A stretch of DNA of 64,000 bases, from the NCBI RefSeq assembly GCF_023347255.1, contig NZ_CP094466.1, positions 1 through 64,000 of the forward strand, read 5' to 3'. Positions 31,745 to 39,345 of the stretch are shown here, piece by piece (the stretch's first letter is position 1; each line of letters starts with the position of its first letter). A program made the position numbers and the translations under genes. Source of the DNA: Faecalibacterium sp. I4-3-84 (GTDB lineage Bacteria; Bacillota; Clostridia; Oscillospirales; Ruminococcaceae). Under the pieces are notes generated by a model. The model was not told where the DNA came from. It did no database searches and saw only the letters and a list, made by a program, of their open reading frames with translations.

Positions 31745-32005
31745 TCAGCCCGCCTTCCTTCCGCTCTTCACGGTGTTGCGTGGCTGCTGGTGAACCTTGC
31801 GGCGGCGTTTCTCACGTGCTTCGGCGGCAAAGCCCAGCCGTATGAAGAAGATCGCCAGCAGGATCAGCACCATGGCCGTGATGAACGCGCCGTCCGAGAC
31901 GGTGCCCAGTGTCTGGGCAGTGCCCTCAACGCCTATGCCGTACAGCAGGCCCACCACAAAGCAGGCCATTGCCAGCCAGTACCATACGCCGGATTTGATT
32001 TTCAT
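31745..32005 (-). CDS. small two-helix membrane protein
   Basis: An 86-residue protein with two hydrophobic segments (GVWYWLAMACFVVGLLYGIG and FITAMVLILLAIFFIRLGF) and a very basic tail (REKRRRKVHQQPRNTVKSGRK). GGAGG lies ten bases before the ATG at 32005, which overlaps the stop of the preceding gene. No family recognised. Confidence 0.6.
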   Translation of the reverse strand: MKIKSGVWYWLAMACFVVGLLYGIGVEGTAQTLGTVSDGAFITAMVLILLAIFFIRLGFAAEAREKRRRKVHQQPRNTVKSGRKAG

Positions 32006-32217
32006 TGGTGGGTTTCCTCCATTCTGTCCATAAAATCGGCGGCAGCTGTCATGATGTTGATGATTGTCTCTGCTGGGTCTTTGCTGTCCATACAGATTCC
32101 CGCGACCAATGCGGTGCAAAGAGCCGCTTGTTCCATCTGTGTGCCGCAGGCGTAAATTTTGGGGTTGCCATCCGATCCCAGCTGGATTTTCAACTGAGCG
32201 TTCGGGTTGATTTTCAT
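32002..32217 (-). CDS. hypothetical phage protein
   Basis: A 71-residue protein (MKINPNAQLKIQLGSDGNPK at the start; ETIINIMTAAADFMDRMEETHQ at the end). Overlaps both neighbours by four bases, as is typical for a compact early operon. No family recognised. Confidence 0.55.
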   Translation of the reverse strand: MKINPNAQLKIQLGSDGNPKIYACGTQMEQAALCTALVAGICMDSKDPAETIINIMTAAADFMDRMEETHQ

Positions 32218-32471
32218 GCTCCTACCTCCTGATAGTCAGTTGCGGGGCCGCAGCTGTCCAATGTCCATCCAATGACCGGGTGCCATTCGCCATCTGCAAA
32301 AACCTGCAGGCCGGTGTGGTTTTCGTCCTTGACCTGCCCGCCCAGCTGGTAGCAGCCGGATGCCCGGCTTCCATCCCAGCGGAACCATTTGTACCAGAAC
32401 GTCGGTGCCACGTACGTGCATCCGGTGGGTGCGTCGGCCCGCTCGGATGCAAGGGTGTACTGTTTGCTCAT
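32214..32471 (-). CDS. hypothetical phage protein
   Basis: An 85-residue protein rich in Trp, Tyr and Gly (FWYKWFRWDGSRASGCYQLGG), probably a small beta-rich fold. Overlaps its neighbours by four bases. No family recognised. Confidence 0.55.
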   Translation of the reverse strand: MSKQYTLASERADAPTGCTYVAPTFWYKWFRWDGSRASGCYQLGGQVKDENHTGLQVFADGEWHPVIGWTLDSCGPATDYQEVGA

Positions 32472-32731
32472 GCGGATTCTCCTTCCTCGACACGCGGGAA
32501 GAAATACTCCCCGATTTCATTCTGCCGGATGCCCAGCAGCTCACACATTGCAGTGATCTCCGTGCTGGTCCACGGGTTGTGTCCCTGCATCCTGCCGCTC
32601 ATGGTGTCCCGGCCAATGCCGATGTACTCGGCCACTTCCTGATCGCGGTAGCCGCAGCTGTGGAACCGTCCCCGCAGCTTCCAGTACGGAATCTGCCGGA
32701 AGGTGCCGCGAATGGTTGATGTGTTCAACAT
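32468..32731 (-). CDS. helix-turn-helix regulator (DUF739/Cro-like)
   Basis: An 87-residue protein with a helix-turn-helix (GYRDQEVAEYIGIGRDTMSGRMQGHNPWTSTEITAMCELLGI) and the ending EIGEYFFPRVEEGES, as in small phage regulators that follow the antirepressor gene. Likely a control protein for the early operon. Confidence 0.7.
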   Translation of the reverse strand: MLNTSTIRGTFRQIPYWKLRGRFHSCGYRDQEVAEYIGIGRDTMSGRMQGHNPWTSTEITAMCELLGIRQNEIGEYFFPRVEEGESA

Positions 32732-32732
32732 T

Positions 32733-33413
32733 TTATTCCTCCTTCTTTTCGGCGGGCAGCACGGTGCCGATAACTGCGTTCATGATCTCGTCGAAGCCGG
32801 GCAGGCCAAAGGCGATGATGCTCAGCTGGTCGATGCGGCTGTCCAGATCGGCTTGTGCCTTGGCCACAAGGCTTTCCACCTGCCGCAGGCTGTCGCAGAT
32901 CTTGCCGTAATCGGTTTTGGCCTGCATATACCGGGCTTTGTAGTTGTCGCGGTGCTTGATGAAGTCGTTGCGCAGATTGATGACGTCGGCCAGCTCTGCT
33001 TTTGCGCTGCCTACTGCCTGAATGGCGGCGTTCAACCGGGTGTTGGTGGCTTCCAACTGCTCAATGTGCTGCTGTGCCTGAAAGCTCTCGTAAGCGCCTG
33101 TTTTGCGGATGGCGGGCAGCACCTCGCTGGTGACCCAGCGCTTGAAAGCCTTTGCCTTGGGCATCTTGCTGCTCAGGATCAGGCTGTACAGGCCGCTTTC
33201 GTTGATGATGAGCATTTCCTGCTCACCGGAGGGGGTGTCCATTTTAGACATTCCCCTATCCTCGGGGTCTACTTTGTCGCGGACAGCTTTGGTGGGTTCC
33301 TTGTACCCCAGCGCCACGGCAACGTCCTTGCCGACGAGCCAAGGTGTGCCGTCGATCTCGACGGTGCGCACCTGCCCGAACTCCGGGTTCTCAAAGATTT
33401 GTAAGTCGTTCAT
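32733..33413 (-). CDS. BRO-N domain phage antirepressor
   Basis: A 226-residue protein. Residues 1-105 are a BRO-N domain (QVRTVEIDGTPWLVGKDVAVALGYKEPTKAVRDKV, LIINESGLYSLILSSKMPKAKAFKRWVTSEVLPAIRKTGAY), which binds DNA or repressor; 115-200 are a coiled coil. Such proteins counteract the CI-like repressor. ATG at 33413 follows AAGGAGGT. A much longer upstream frame crosses the intergenic region and is rejected. Confidence 0.88.
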   Translation of the reverse strand: MNDLQIFENPEFGQVRTVEIDGTPWLVGKDVAVALGYKEPTKAVRDKVDPEDRGMSKMDTPSGEQEMLIINESGLYSLILSSKMPKAKAFKRWVTSEVLPAIRKTGAYESFQAQQHIEQLEATNTRLNAAIQAVGSAKAELADVINLRNDFIKHRDNYKARYMQAKTDYGKICDSLRQVESLVAKAQADLDSRIDQLSIIAFGLPGFDEIMNAVIGTVLPAEKKEE

Positions 33414-33428
33414 AAAATATGTACCTCC

Positions 33429-33457
33429 TTGTTGTGATCTCCCTTCTGCGGTATACT
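33429..33457 (+). promoter_or_regulatory. promoter of a small membrane-anchored gene
   Basis: TTGTTG (33429-33434) and TATACT (33452-33457) with a 17-bp spacer, 23 bases before the start of the plus-strand gene at 33480. Confidence 0.6.
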
Positions 33458-33479
33458 TGGGCGGAAAGGAGTGTTGAAA

Positions 33480-33845
33480 ATGCTGGATGTAAAAACGCTG
33501 AAGGTTCTGGAATTTCTGAATGAGCATCAGGATGAAGCCTTTTCCATCTATCAGATGGGGAAGTGTGGCATGACCGTCAACTTTGAAACGATGCAATGGC
33601 TGACGGATAAGAATATGGTCTTTCGATATGAAGATGAGGATGCATTCCGGTATGAATACGAAGAACCGGAATATACCTACCAGATCAATGCCGGTGGACG
33701 TCAGGCACTTGCAGAACAACAACACTTTGTGGAAGTGGAAAAGCGTGCTGTCAATGCGGAAACACGGGCAGATGAAAGCCTTCGGATATCAAAGTTCAGC
33801 CTGGCCGTTGCTGTCATCGCCATAATAGCAGCATGGCTAAAATGA
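33480..33845 (+). CDS. winged-helix-like protein with C-terminal membrane anchor
   Basis: A 121-residue protein: an N-terminal winged-helix-like segment (DVKTLKVLEFLNEHQDEAFSIYQMGKCGMTVNFETMQWLTDKNMVF), a charged helix with many Glu/Arg, and a C-terminal hydrophobic anchor (FSLAVAVIAIIAAWLK). AAAGGAG precedes the ATG. Function unknown; it opposes the direction of the lytic genes and overlaps the next gene tail to tail by 32 bases. Confidence 0.6.
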   Translation: MLDVKTLKVLEFLNEHQDEAFSIYQMGKCGMTVNFETMQWLTDKNMVFRYEDEDAFRYEYEEPEYTYQINAGGRQALAEQQHFVEVEKRAVNAETRADESLRISKFSLAVAVIAIIAAWLK

Positions 33846-34026
33846 CGGCCAGCAGAGACGCAATACTGAATGCCATCGACTGCCGCAACCGTGAATCTGT
33901 TCGCTTTTCGCTTTGGCGGATGCGTTCCCAGTAGGCTTTTTCTTCCGCTTCCATCTTTCGGTCGAGTTTTTCAACTCCACGGCGGAGTTGCTCCCGTTCT
34001 TCCGGTGTGCGGGGAGAGTGGTTCAT
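33814..34026 (-). CDS. small charged protein with C-terminal membrane anchor
   Basis: A 70-residue protein: charged helix (PEEREQLRRGVEKLDRKMEAEEKAYWERIRQ) and a C-terminal hydrophobic segment (MAFSIASLLAVILAMLLLW). AGGAGGT lies upstream of the ATG at 34026. It resembles in layout, not sequence, the converging gene at 33480-33845. Confidence 0.55.
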   Translation of the reverse strand: MNHSPRTPEEREQLRRGVEKLDRKMEAEEKAYWERIRQSEKRTDSRLRQSMAFSIASLLAVILAMLLLWR

Positions 34027-34053
34027 CTTCTTCACCTCCTATTGAATGAGCTT

Positions 34054-34069
34054 GCGCACAATATGTGCT
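34054..34069. promoter_or_regulatory. operator-like palindrome, distal copy
   Basis: GCGCACAATATGTGC, matching the three operator copies at 34337-34400, overlaps the end of the Cro-like gene. Confidence 0.5.
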
Positions 34070-34269
34070 CATTCTGCGAAAAAAATTTCTTCGACGCTCT
34101 GGCCGAAGTACTGAGCGATGCGCTTTTTGATCTGGTCGCGGGGAATGCGTTCGCCACGCTCATACATAAAAAGCGCCGAAGTGCTGATCCCAAGCGCATC
34201 AGCAACGGTTTTTGCGTCCATTTCGCCGCGCAACGCGCGCAGCTTGTGGCCGATGGTCTTACCGTCCAT
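34069..34269 (-). CDS. Cro-like XRE family regulator
   Basis: A 66-residue helix-turn-helix protein (KTIGHKLRALRGEMDAKTVADALGISTSALFMYERGERIPRDQIKKRIAQYFGQSVEEIFF), head to head with the CI-like repressor, the standard Cro position. AAAGGAGG lies upstream of the ATG. Confidence 0.85.
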   Translation of the reverse strand: MDGKTIGHKLRALRGEMDAKTVADALGISTSALFMYERGERIPRDQIKKRIAQYFGQSVEEIFFAE

Positions 34270-34336
34270 CTGATTGGGTCACCTCCTTTCTGTGCACTTA
34301 TTGTACTCAAAACCGAAAAATAAATCTATTCGCAGA

Positions 34337-34400
34337 GTGCACAAAATGTGCGCAAAAGAATAGTACACATTTTGTGCTTGAACTTGTGCACGATATGTGC
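34337..34400. promoter_or_regulatory. lysogeny switch operators and repressor promoter
   Basis: Three palindrome copies of the type GTGCACAAAATGTGC at 34337-34352, 34363-34377 and 34386-34400. The repressor promoter is TTGAAC (34378-34383), 17-bp spacer, TATTAT (34401-34406); the third operator fills its spacer, and the second abuts the -35 box. This arrangement fits repressor autoregulation and control of the divergent cro promoter. Confidence 0.75.
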
Positions 34401-34436
34401 TATTATTTGATTGTAATAATATAGGGAGGTGGCCTG

Positions 34437-35093
34437 ATGGCAACTTTTGCAGAGCGGCTAAAATCGCTGCGCCGTGAAAAAGGCTGGTCACAGCAACGGC
34501 TTGCGGATGAGCTAGATTTGTCCAAGAGTAGTGTAAACATGTATGAACGTGGGGAGCGGGAGCCGGGGTTTGAAACTATGGAGGCAATCGCTGACCTGTT
34601 TAATGTGGATATGAATTATCTGTACGGACGTACAGATATTAAGATTGCTGACCCGATTGTACTAGCGCCCAAGAAGCCCACTATCCTTCCGGGCTTTGAG
34701 CCGATGCCAAAGATGAAGAAGATCCCGCTGATCGGCAGCATTGCCTGCGGGGAACCCATCACGGCAGAGCAGAACATTGAAAAAATGGTGGACGTGCCGG
34801 AGAACATTCGGTGCGATTTTTCCCTGACCTGCCACGGTGACAGCATGGTGGATGCCGGCATTCACGATAAAGACGTGGTGTATATCCGCATCCAGCCGGA
34901 GGTGGAGAACGGCGAGATCGCAGCGGTGCGCATTGATGGTGAAGCCACCCTCAAGCGGGTATATTACAACCCCGGCACGCTGACCCTGATGCCCGCAAAC
35001 CCGGCTTATGCGCCCATGATCTACACCGGCCCCCAGCTGGAAGAGGTGCACATTGAGGGCAAGGCTGTAGGCTGGACGCACTGGGTGGGGTAA
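34437..35093 (+). CDS. CI-like repressor with S24 peptidase domain
   Basis: A 218-residue repressor: N-terminal XRE helix-turn-helix (SLRREKGWSQQRLADELDLSKSSVNMYERGEREP), a linker, and a C-terminal LexA-like domain with a possible cleavage site (SIACGEP), the catalytic Ser in CHGDSMVDAG and the Lys in EATLKRV. This layout predicts SOS-induced self-cleavage. GGAGGT precedes the ATG. It maintains lysogeny by binding the operators just upstream. Confidence 0.92.
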   Translation: MATFAERLKSLRREKGWSQQRLADELDLSKSSVNMYERGEREPGFETMEAIADLFNVDMNYLYGRTDIKIADPIVLAPKKPTILPGFEPMPKMKKIPLIGSIACGEPITAEQNIEKMVDVPENIRCDFSLTCHGDSMVDAGIHDKDVVYIRIQPEVENGEIAAVRIDGEATLKRVYYNPGTLTLMPANPAYAPMIYTGPQLEEVHIEGKAVGWTHWVG

Positions 35094-35143
35094 TTTTGGA
35101 TTATTGGAGTCATTCCAGTCTATATAGCGAAGGAGTGTTATGT

Positions 35144-35947
35144 ATGAAGAAAACTATGAAAAAGACCGCTGCAGCACTGTGCATTGCCGCAACGCTTGTA
35201 TCTGTGGCAGCGCCGGCAATGGCTGTCAGCCCAGCAGAATATATGAGCACAGCCGCTCTTGAAGAATGCAATACTGCGACGGTAGCGCAGGTGGAAAGCC
35301 TGATCAACCAAATCGGAACCGTCACGACTGCCCGCCGCCCGGCAATTGTGGCTGCTGTAAATGCTTATAACGAATTGGACGATGCAAGCAAGGCGCAGGT
35401 CAGTAACTTTGCGGTTCTGGCTGAAGCCCAGCAGGTGCTGGGACTGAAAGACGCTCTTGCAAAGCTGAAAATCAGTTATGATAAGGTCGAGGACGCAAGA
35501 AGCTATGTGTCACCCACGGAAGACCGACTGAGCAATCAAGGCAAAAGCTATATACTGCCCTTCTTTGTAAATGGCAGCACCAATGATCCGTCAATGTTTT
35601 TCATGGTTCTGTGTAGCGGCAACAAATATGTGTACTTGGACACGATCACGATTCGCGCGGGCGAGTATAAATACACCTACACGATCGATTGGACGGATGT
35701 GGACTGCGGCTATGATGGAAAGCAGTACTGGGAACTGACATCTTTTATGGGCGATGATGAAGATATCCAGTGGTTTAAGAATATTTTGAGCGCTGATGAA
35801 ATCATTATCCGATACAGCGGCGATGGTGGCAGCATCGACCACACAGTCACCCCCGAAGAGCGTCAGGCAATTACGGATGTCTTGAACGCATATGATCTGT
35901 TCAAGGCAGCAAGCCCGACTGTGCGCGCAAAGGCTTTGAATAACTGA
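35144..35947 (+). CDS. secreted protein of unknown function (prophage accessory)
   Basis: A 267-residue exported protein. Signal peptide: basic start (MKKTMKKTAAAL), hydrophobic core and cleavage after APAMA at about residue 28. Residues 40-95 (VESLINQIGTVTTARRPAIVAAVNAYNELDDASKAQV) match a helical repeat often found in Gram-positive surface proteins. The rest is beta-rich with several Tyr/Asp-rich strands. No anchor motif, so it may be released. Placed between repressor and integrase, a usual site for lysogenic conversion genes. AAGGAG precedes the ATG. Confidence 0.65.
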   Translation: MKKTMKKTAAALCIAATLVSVAAPAMAVSPAEYMSTAALEECNTATVAQVESLINQIGTVTTARRPAIVAAVNAYNELDDASKAQVSNFAVLAEAQQVLGLKDALAKLKISYDKVEDARSYVSPTEDRLSNQGKSYILPFFVNGSTNDPSMFFMVLCSGNKYVYLDTITIRAGEYKYTYTIDWTDVDCGYDGKQYWELTSFMGDDEDIQWFKNILSADEIIIRYSGDGGSIDHTVTPEERQAITDVLNAYDLFKAASPTVRAKALNN

Positions 35948-36078
35948 TGTAAACTAAACAAAAACGCCCCCGGTGCGCCAACGCAAAGCATGGTGCTTGC
36001 GGATCAGCAGCTGGAGGAGAAGGTCATTGAAGGGCTGGCGGTAGGGTGTTGCCGTGGGTTGGTGTGAAAGGATAGAGG

Positions 36079-37083
36079 ATGGAAAATAACTTTCAGTTTT
36101 TGATATATCGCTCTGCGGAGGAAGATGTTTCGATCAATGCCGTTGTGAAGGACGAAAGCATCTGGCTGACACAGCAGGGCATGGCCGAATTGTTCGGCGT
36201 ACAGAAACCTGCTATCAGTAAACATCTTAAAAATATTTTTGAAGAAGGCGAATTGGACGAAAAAGTGGTTGTTTCCAAAATGGAAACAACCACACATCAC
36301 GGTGCTCTGGACGATAAGACGCAGACCAGAGAAACAAACTTCTACAACCTCGATGCCATTATCTCTGTGGGATACCGTGTCAACTCCCGCCGGGCTACGC
36401 AGTTCCGTATCTGGGCTACCGGCATTCTCAAAGAGTATATGACCAAGGGCTTTGTGCTGGATGACGAGCGCTTGAAGCAGGGCAAGGACGCTTTCGGTAA
36501 GGATTATTTCCGTGAGTTGTTGGAGCGTGTTCGATCCATCCGCGCCAGTGAGCGCCGGATCTGGCAGCAGGTGACGGATATCTTTGCAGAGTGCAGCATC
36601 GACTATGACCGCAACGCGCCGGTGACCAGGGACTTCTATGCCATGGTGCAGAACAAGTTCCACTATGCGATCACCGGCCAGACGGCGGCAGAGATCGTGT
36701 ACAGCAAGGCCGACCACACCAAGGAGCACATGGGGCTAACCACGTGGAAGTACGCACCAGAGGGGCGTGTGCTCAAATCGGATGTGTCCATTGCAAAAAA
36801 TTACCTGTCCGAGAAGCAGATCCGGCAGCTGGAACGCACCGTTTCCGGTTACTTTGACTATATCGAGGATCTGATCGAGCGGGAAAATACCTTCACTATG
36901 GAACAGTTTGCTGCCAGCATCAACGAGTTTTTGTCCTTCCGGCGGTACGATATTTTGCCGGACAAAGGCAAGATATCTGCCCGTCAGGCAAAGCAGAAAG
37001 CGGAAGCCGAGTATGATCTATTCAACCCCACGCAAAAGATCGTGTCGGATTTTGACCGGGCGGTGAAAAATCTGAAAAACTGA
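36079..37083 (+). CDS. RhuM family protein
   Basis: A 334-residue protein of the virulence RhuM family: IWLTQQGMAELFGVQKPAISKHLKNIFEEGEL (helix-turn-helix-like start), YNLDAIISVGYRVNSRRATQFRIWATGILKEYMTKGFVLDDERLKQG, and TGQTAAEIVYSKADHTKEHMGLTTWK. RhuM was described in Salmonella pathogenicity island 3; in bacteria such genes travel on mobile elements and are suspected defence or toxin components. GGATAGAGG precedes the ATG. The 130 bases before it contain only fragments, including a short ORF without domain. Confidence 0.85.
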   Translation: MENNFQFLIYRSAEEDVSINAVVKDESIWLTQQGMAELFGVQKPAISKHLKNIFEEGELDEKVVVSKMETTTHHGALDDKTQTRETNFYNLDAIISVGYRVNSRRATQFRIWATGILKEYMTKGFVLDDERLKQGKDAFGKDYFRELLERVRSIRASERRIWQQVTDIFAECSIDYDRNAPVTRDFYAMVQNKFHYAITGQTAAEIVYSKADHTKEHMGLTTWKYAPEGRVLKSDVSIAKNYLSEKQIRQLERTVSGYFDYIEDLIERENTFTMEQFAASINEFLSFRRYDILPDKGKISARQAKQKAEAEYDLFNPTQKIVSDFDRAVKNLKN

Positions 37084-37163
37084 GGCAGTATACAAACTTT
37101 GCACATTGCTCAATAAAATAAATGCCGCTGCGTCACCAATGCAGCAGTTACGAAAGGAAGAAA

Positions 37164-38261
37164 ATGGAAGAATATAATTTTCAGCTTGTTGAAAAAATCA
37201 ACCAGCAAGTGCATGTTGTTCAGGTTCCCGATACCTGCTCGTTTTGGATGATCCGGACAAAGTCGGGTGCATACTACAGCGAATACATTCATAGTGGGTA
37301 TATCGCAATTGGCTGGAATGCAGTTCTTCAAAGTAATATTACACAAGATACAGAAGAAAAATTGCGTCAAGCAGTAGAGCTAAATTACGCTGATAAACGG
37401 CCAGGTGCCGCTATAAACAAATGCTATAGTTTTGCGAGCGAAATGCAGGCTGGCGATCTGGTTATGATTTTGGGCGATAAAAGAGTCGCCTTCGGCATAA
37501 TTGGAGAATACTTTGAAAAACAGGACATTCAGGATCCAATAAAAAAAGAATTAGAGGCAGACGCCCAAATTGCTGCGGGCTTTCATAAGCAAAATAGAAT
37601 TGAATGTCCTTATGTGAAGCGTCGAAAAGTTCAAATTATAAAAGAAGTCGAAGAGCTCAGACTGACACCAATGCTGGCGCGTGCAATGCTGAACCACCAT
37701 AGTTTGTCCACAATCAGCGACTATGCTATTCCAGTTTTAAACACTTGTTTTGATTTGTATGTTTACAACGGAGAAACCCATGCCGTTTTTCGCGTGAATA
37801 CAAAAAGAAAAATAAAAGGTCGTGATTTTGCGACATTTTGTTATTACATAACTGAGATTTTTTCTGTTCTTAATGAAGATGAAGACATTTCAATAACAAC
37901 GAATTTGAATTCTCCGGGAGACTATGTTGTTGCATTCTCTCAGGGAATGGATTTTATTCAGGAACATTGGTTTGCGTTCTTATTTATCTTTGCGGTGCTT
38001 TTTGGCGGTAGCTATGAAGTGTCAGGGCTGAAAATTGATATTCCGTCTGTTAGAGGGTTGATCAAATGGGTATGCAACCGCAAACATGATAACAGCATTA
38101 AAAGTTTGGAAGCAGAAAAGTTAAAAAAAGAAATCAGCGGAATTGATCTGGATAATGAATTAAAACGTATTCAGATTGCCAGAGAAAAGGAAGAAAGTGT
38201 TCTTCAAAAAATGCCGACAGACCAGGAATTGGAAAAGCTGCAAAATCATAACCCCGCGTGA
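37164..38261 (+). CDS. membrane protein with EVE/PUA-like N-terminal domain
   Basis: A 365-residue protein, clearly more AT-rich than neighbouring phage genes. Residues 20-160 (WMIRTKSGAYYSEYIHSGYIAIGWNAV; SFASEMQAGDLVMILGDKRVAFGIIGEY) follow the pattern of EVE/PUA-like modules attached to restriction enzymes and other nucleic-acid sensors. One hydrophobic segment (HWFAFLFIFAVLFGGSYEV) lies near residue 280, and a charged coiled C-terminus follows. No nuclease motif. GAAAGGAAG precedes the ATG. A defence role is inferred from the location and domain type only. Confidence 0.5.
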   Translation: MEEYNFQLVEKINQQVHVVQVPDTCSFWMIRTKSGAYYSEYIHSGYIAIGWNAVLQSNITQDTEEKLRQAVELNYADKRPGAAINKCYSFASEMQAGDLVMILGDKRVAFGIIGEYFEKQDIQDPIKKELEADAQIAAGFHKQNRIECPYVKRRKVQIIKEVEELRLTPMLARAMLNHHSLSTISDYAIPVLNTCFDLYVYNGETHAVFRVNTKRKIKGRDFATFCYYITEIFSVLNEDEDISITTNLNSPGDYVVAFSQGMDFIQEHWFAFLFIFAVLFGGSYEVSGLKIDIPSVRGLIKWVCNRKHDNSIKSLEAEKLKKEISGIDLDNELKRIQIAREKEESVLQKMPTDQELEKLQNHNPA

Positions 38262-38275
38262 AAACGCGGGGTTTG
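38250..38275 (+). terminator. terminator after the AT-rich gene
   Basis: Perfect stem AACCCCGCG/CGCGGGGTT. Confidence 0.8.
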
Positions 38276-38358
38276 CAGAACGGCCCCATAGGGGCCATAA
38301 TACCAGCCGCGCCTAAAGGCGCACAATGAGCGACATCAACCGCACACTGACGTCGCTT

Positions 38359-38865
38359 TTACTTTCTTATACTATCTGTAGGCACTTCTGGCGAATCGTC
38401 ATCATCGAAGTCAGCTACATTCTTGAATGGATCTTCGTATTCCTTGAAGCTCAACTGGTCGCACATCTGATCGTTGAACTCTTGTTCCTGAATGTATTTG
38501 CGGATCTTGGCTTCATTTCCACCTACTGTATTTACGTAATATCCTTTCGCCCAGAACACTCTCCTTCCGTATTTGTATTTTAGGTTTGCATGTCGCTCGA
38601 ATATCATGAGTGTACTCTTCCCTTTGAGATACCCCATGAAATCTGCTACGGCAAGTTTGGGCGGTATCGACACAAGCATATGGATATGGTCTGGCATCGC
38701 GTGTGCTTCTATTATCTCTACATGCTTGTAATCGCATAGTCTCCTTAGTATTTTTCCAATATCTTTTCTTAGCTTTCCGTATATCACTTTCCTGCGATAT
38801 TTCGGTACTAGCACTATGTGATATTTGCAATTCCAGCTCGTATGTGATAAACTTTTCTCGTCCAT
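38359..38865 (-). CDS. tnpA: IS200/IS605 family transposase TnpA
   Basis: A 168-residue Y1 transposase. HUH motif in MPDHIHMLVSIPP, catalytic Tyr in KGYYVNTVGGNE, and the start WNCKYHIVLVPKYRRKVIYG are all as in the family. It is intact; the C-terminal tail is acidic (ADFDDDDSPEVP). No TnpB is nearby. AAAGGAGG lies nine bases before the ATG but is within an inverted repeat (38872-38886 with 38922-38936) that could hide it in the mRNA. Confidence 0.93.
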   Translation of the reverse strand: MDEKSLSHTSWNCKYHIVLVPKYRRKVIYGKLRKDIGKILRRLCDYKHVEIIEAHAMPDHIHMLVSIPPKLAVADFMGYLKGKSTLMIFERHANLKYKYGRRVFWAKGYYVNTVGGNEAKIRKYIQEQEFNDQMCDQLSFKEYEDPFKNVADFDDDDSPEVPTDSIRK

Positions 38866-38871
38866 ATGGAT

Positions 38872-38936
38872 GAACCTCCTTTTGCTTTAGTATGCGGTTG
38901 GCGTTACCCGCTTCTAATTATAGCAAAAGGAGGTTC
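38872..38936 (-). promoter_or_regulatory. hairpin sequestering the tnpA ribosome binding site
   Basis: GAACCTCCTTTTGCT at 38872-38886 is the exact complement of 38922-38936, with a 35-base loop. In the minus-strand transcript the AGGAGG of tnpA would be fully paired. IS200 is known to limit transposase synthesis through 5' leader structure. Confidence 0.65.
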
Positions 38937-39009
38937 TTTTTCTACCGTTTCAACGCTACGGCTCTTTTCTTCCACAAGCATAGCTTGTGGTTTTCTATAT
39001 GAAAGCAAG

Positions 39010-39038
39010 TCGAGCTCTTGAACTTCAAGAGCCCGACT
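39010..39038. repeat. perfect-arm palindrome right of the IS
   Basis: GTCGAGCTCTTGAA-C-TTCAAGAGCCCGAC, a long hairpin with one mismatch, located after the stop of the minus-strand gene; a terminator without a clear T run. Confidence 0.5.
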
Positions 39039-39047
39039 CTAAAGTGG

Positions 39048-39257
39048 TTATTTTTCCTTCGTCCAATGAGGGAAATCATAGGGACGGTAGTTCTTGAGAA
39101 GAATCAACGAAAAAATAACAAGTAAAAGTTCAACTGTAAAAGGAATAAAATCGTGAAAAAAGAAAAAAGTGAGAAATTTACAAGGGGCCCCCAAAAGAAT
39201 AGCAAGAAAAAGCACATAGGAAGTAATACGATATAGAATGTTCAACAGCTTCCACAT
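39048..39257 (-). CDS. small membrane protein
   Basis: A 69-residue protein with two hydrophobic stretches (RITSYVLFLAILLGAPCKFL and FTVELLLVIFSLILL). AAAGGAG lies eight bases before the ATG at 39257. Divergent from a small XRE regulator. No family recognised; a toxin-like or superinfection-exclusion role is conceivable but unsupported. Confidence 0.6.
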   Translation of the reverse strand: MWKLLNILYRITSYVLFLAILLGAPCKFLTFFFFHDFIPFTVELLLVIFSLILLKNYRPYDFPHWTKEK

Positions 39258-39276
39258 AGGGCAGTCTCCTTTCTCC

Positions 39277-39311
39277 ATGGTGATTGTATCATAAAGTAGT
39301 CACCATTGAAA
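39277..39311 (-). promoter_or_regulatory. promoter with flanking inverted repeat
   Basis: On the minus strand, TTTCAA (39306-39311 complement), 17-bp spacer, TACAAT (39283-39288 complement). The inverted repeat ATGGTGA (39277-39283) / TCACCAT (39300-39306) brackets the spacer and -10 box and is a likely operator of the adjacent XRE protein. Confidence 0.6.
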
Positions 39312-39345
39312 GACGATTCACGATTTTCGCACACAGAGGGATTGT

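Larger units (their letters stand above)
38276..38998 (-). mobile_element. IS200/IS605 family insertion sequence (approximate ends)
   Basis: A single Y1 transposase gene flanked by subterminal hairpins instead of inverted repeats: GGCCCC-ATA-GGGGCC (38282-38296) and GCGCC-TAAA-GGCGC on the left, CCACAAGC-ATA-GCTTGTGG (38973-38991) on the right. This is the architecture of IS200-type elements, which move as single strands. Exact ends cannot be set without an empty site. Confidence 0.75.

Noticed and set aside
35948-36078. Short ORF (MVLADQQLEEKVIEGLAVG) before the RhuM gene
   Set aside because: About 25 codons, no ribosome binding site, no recognisable domain; may be a gene fragment.
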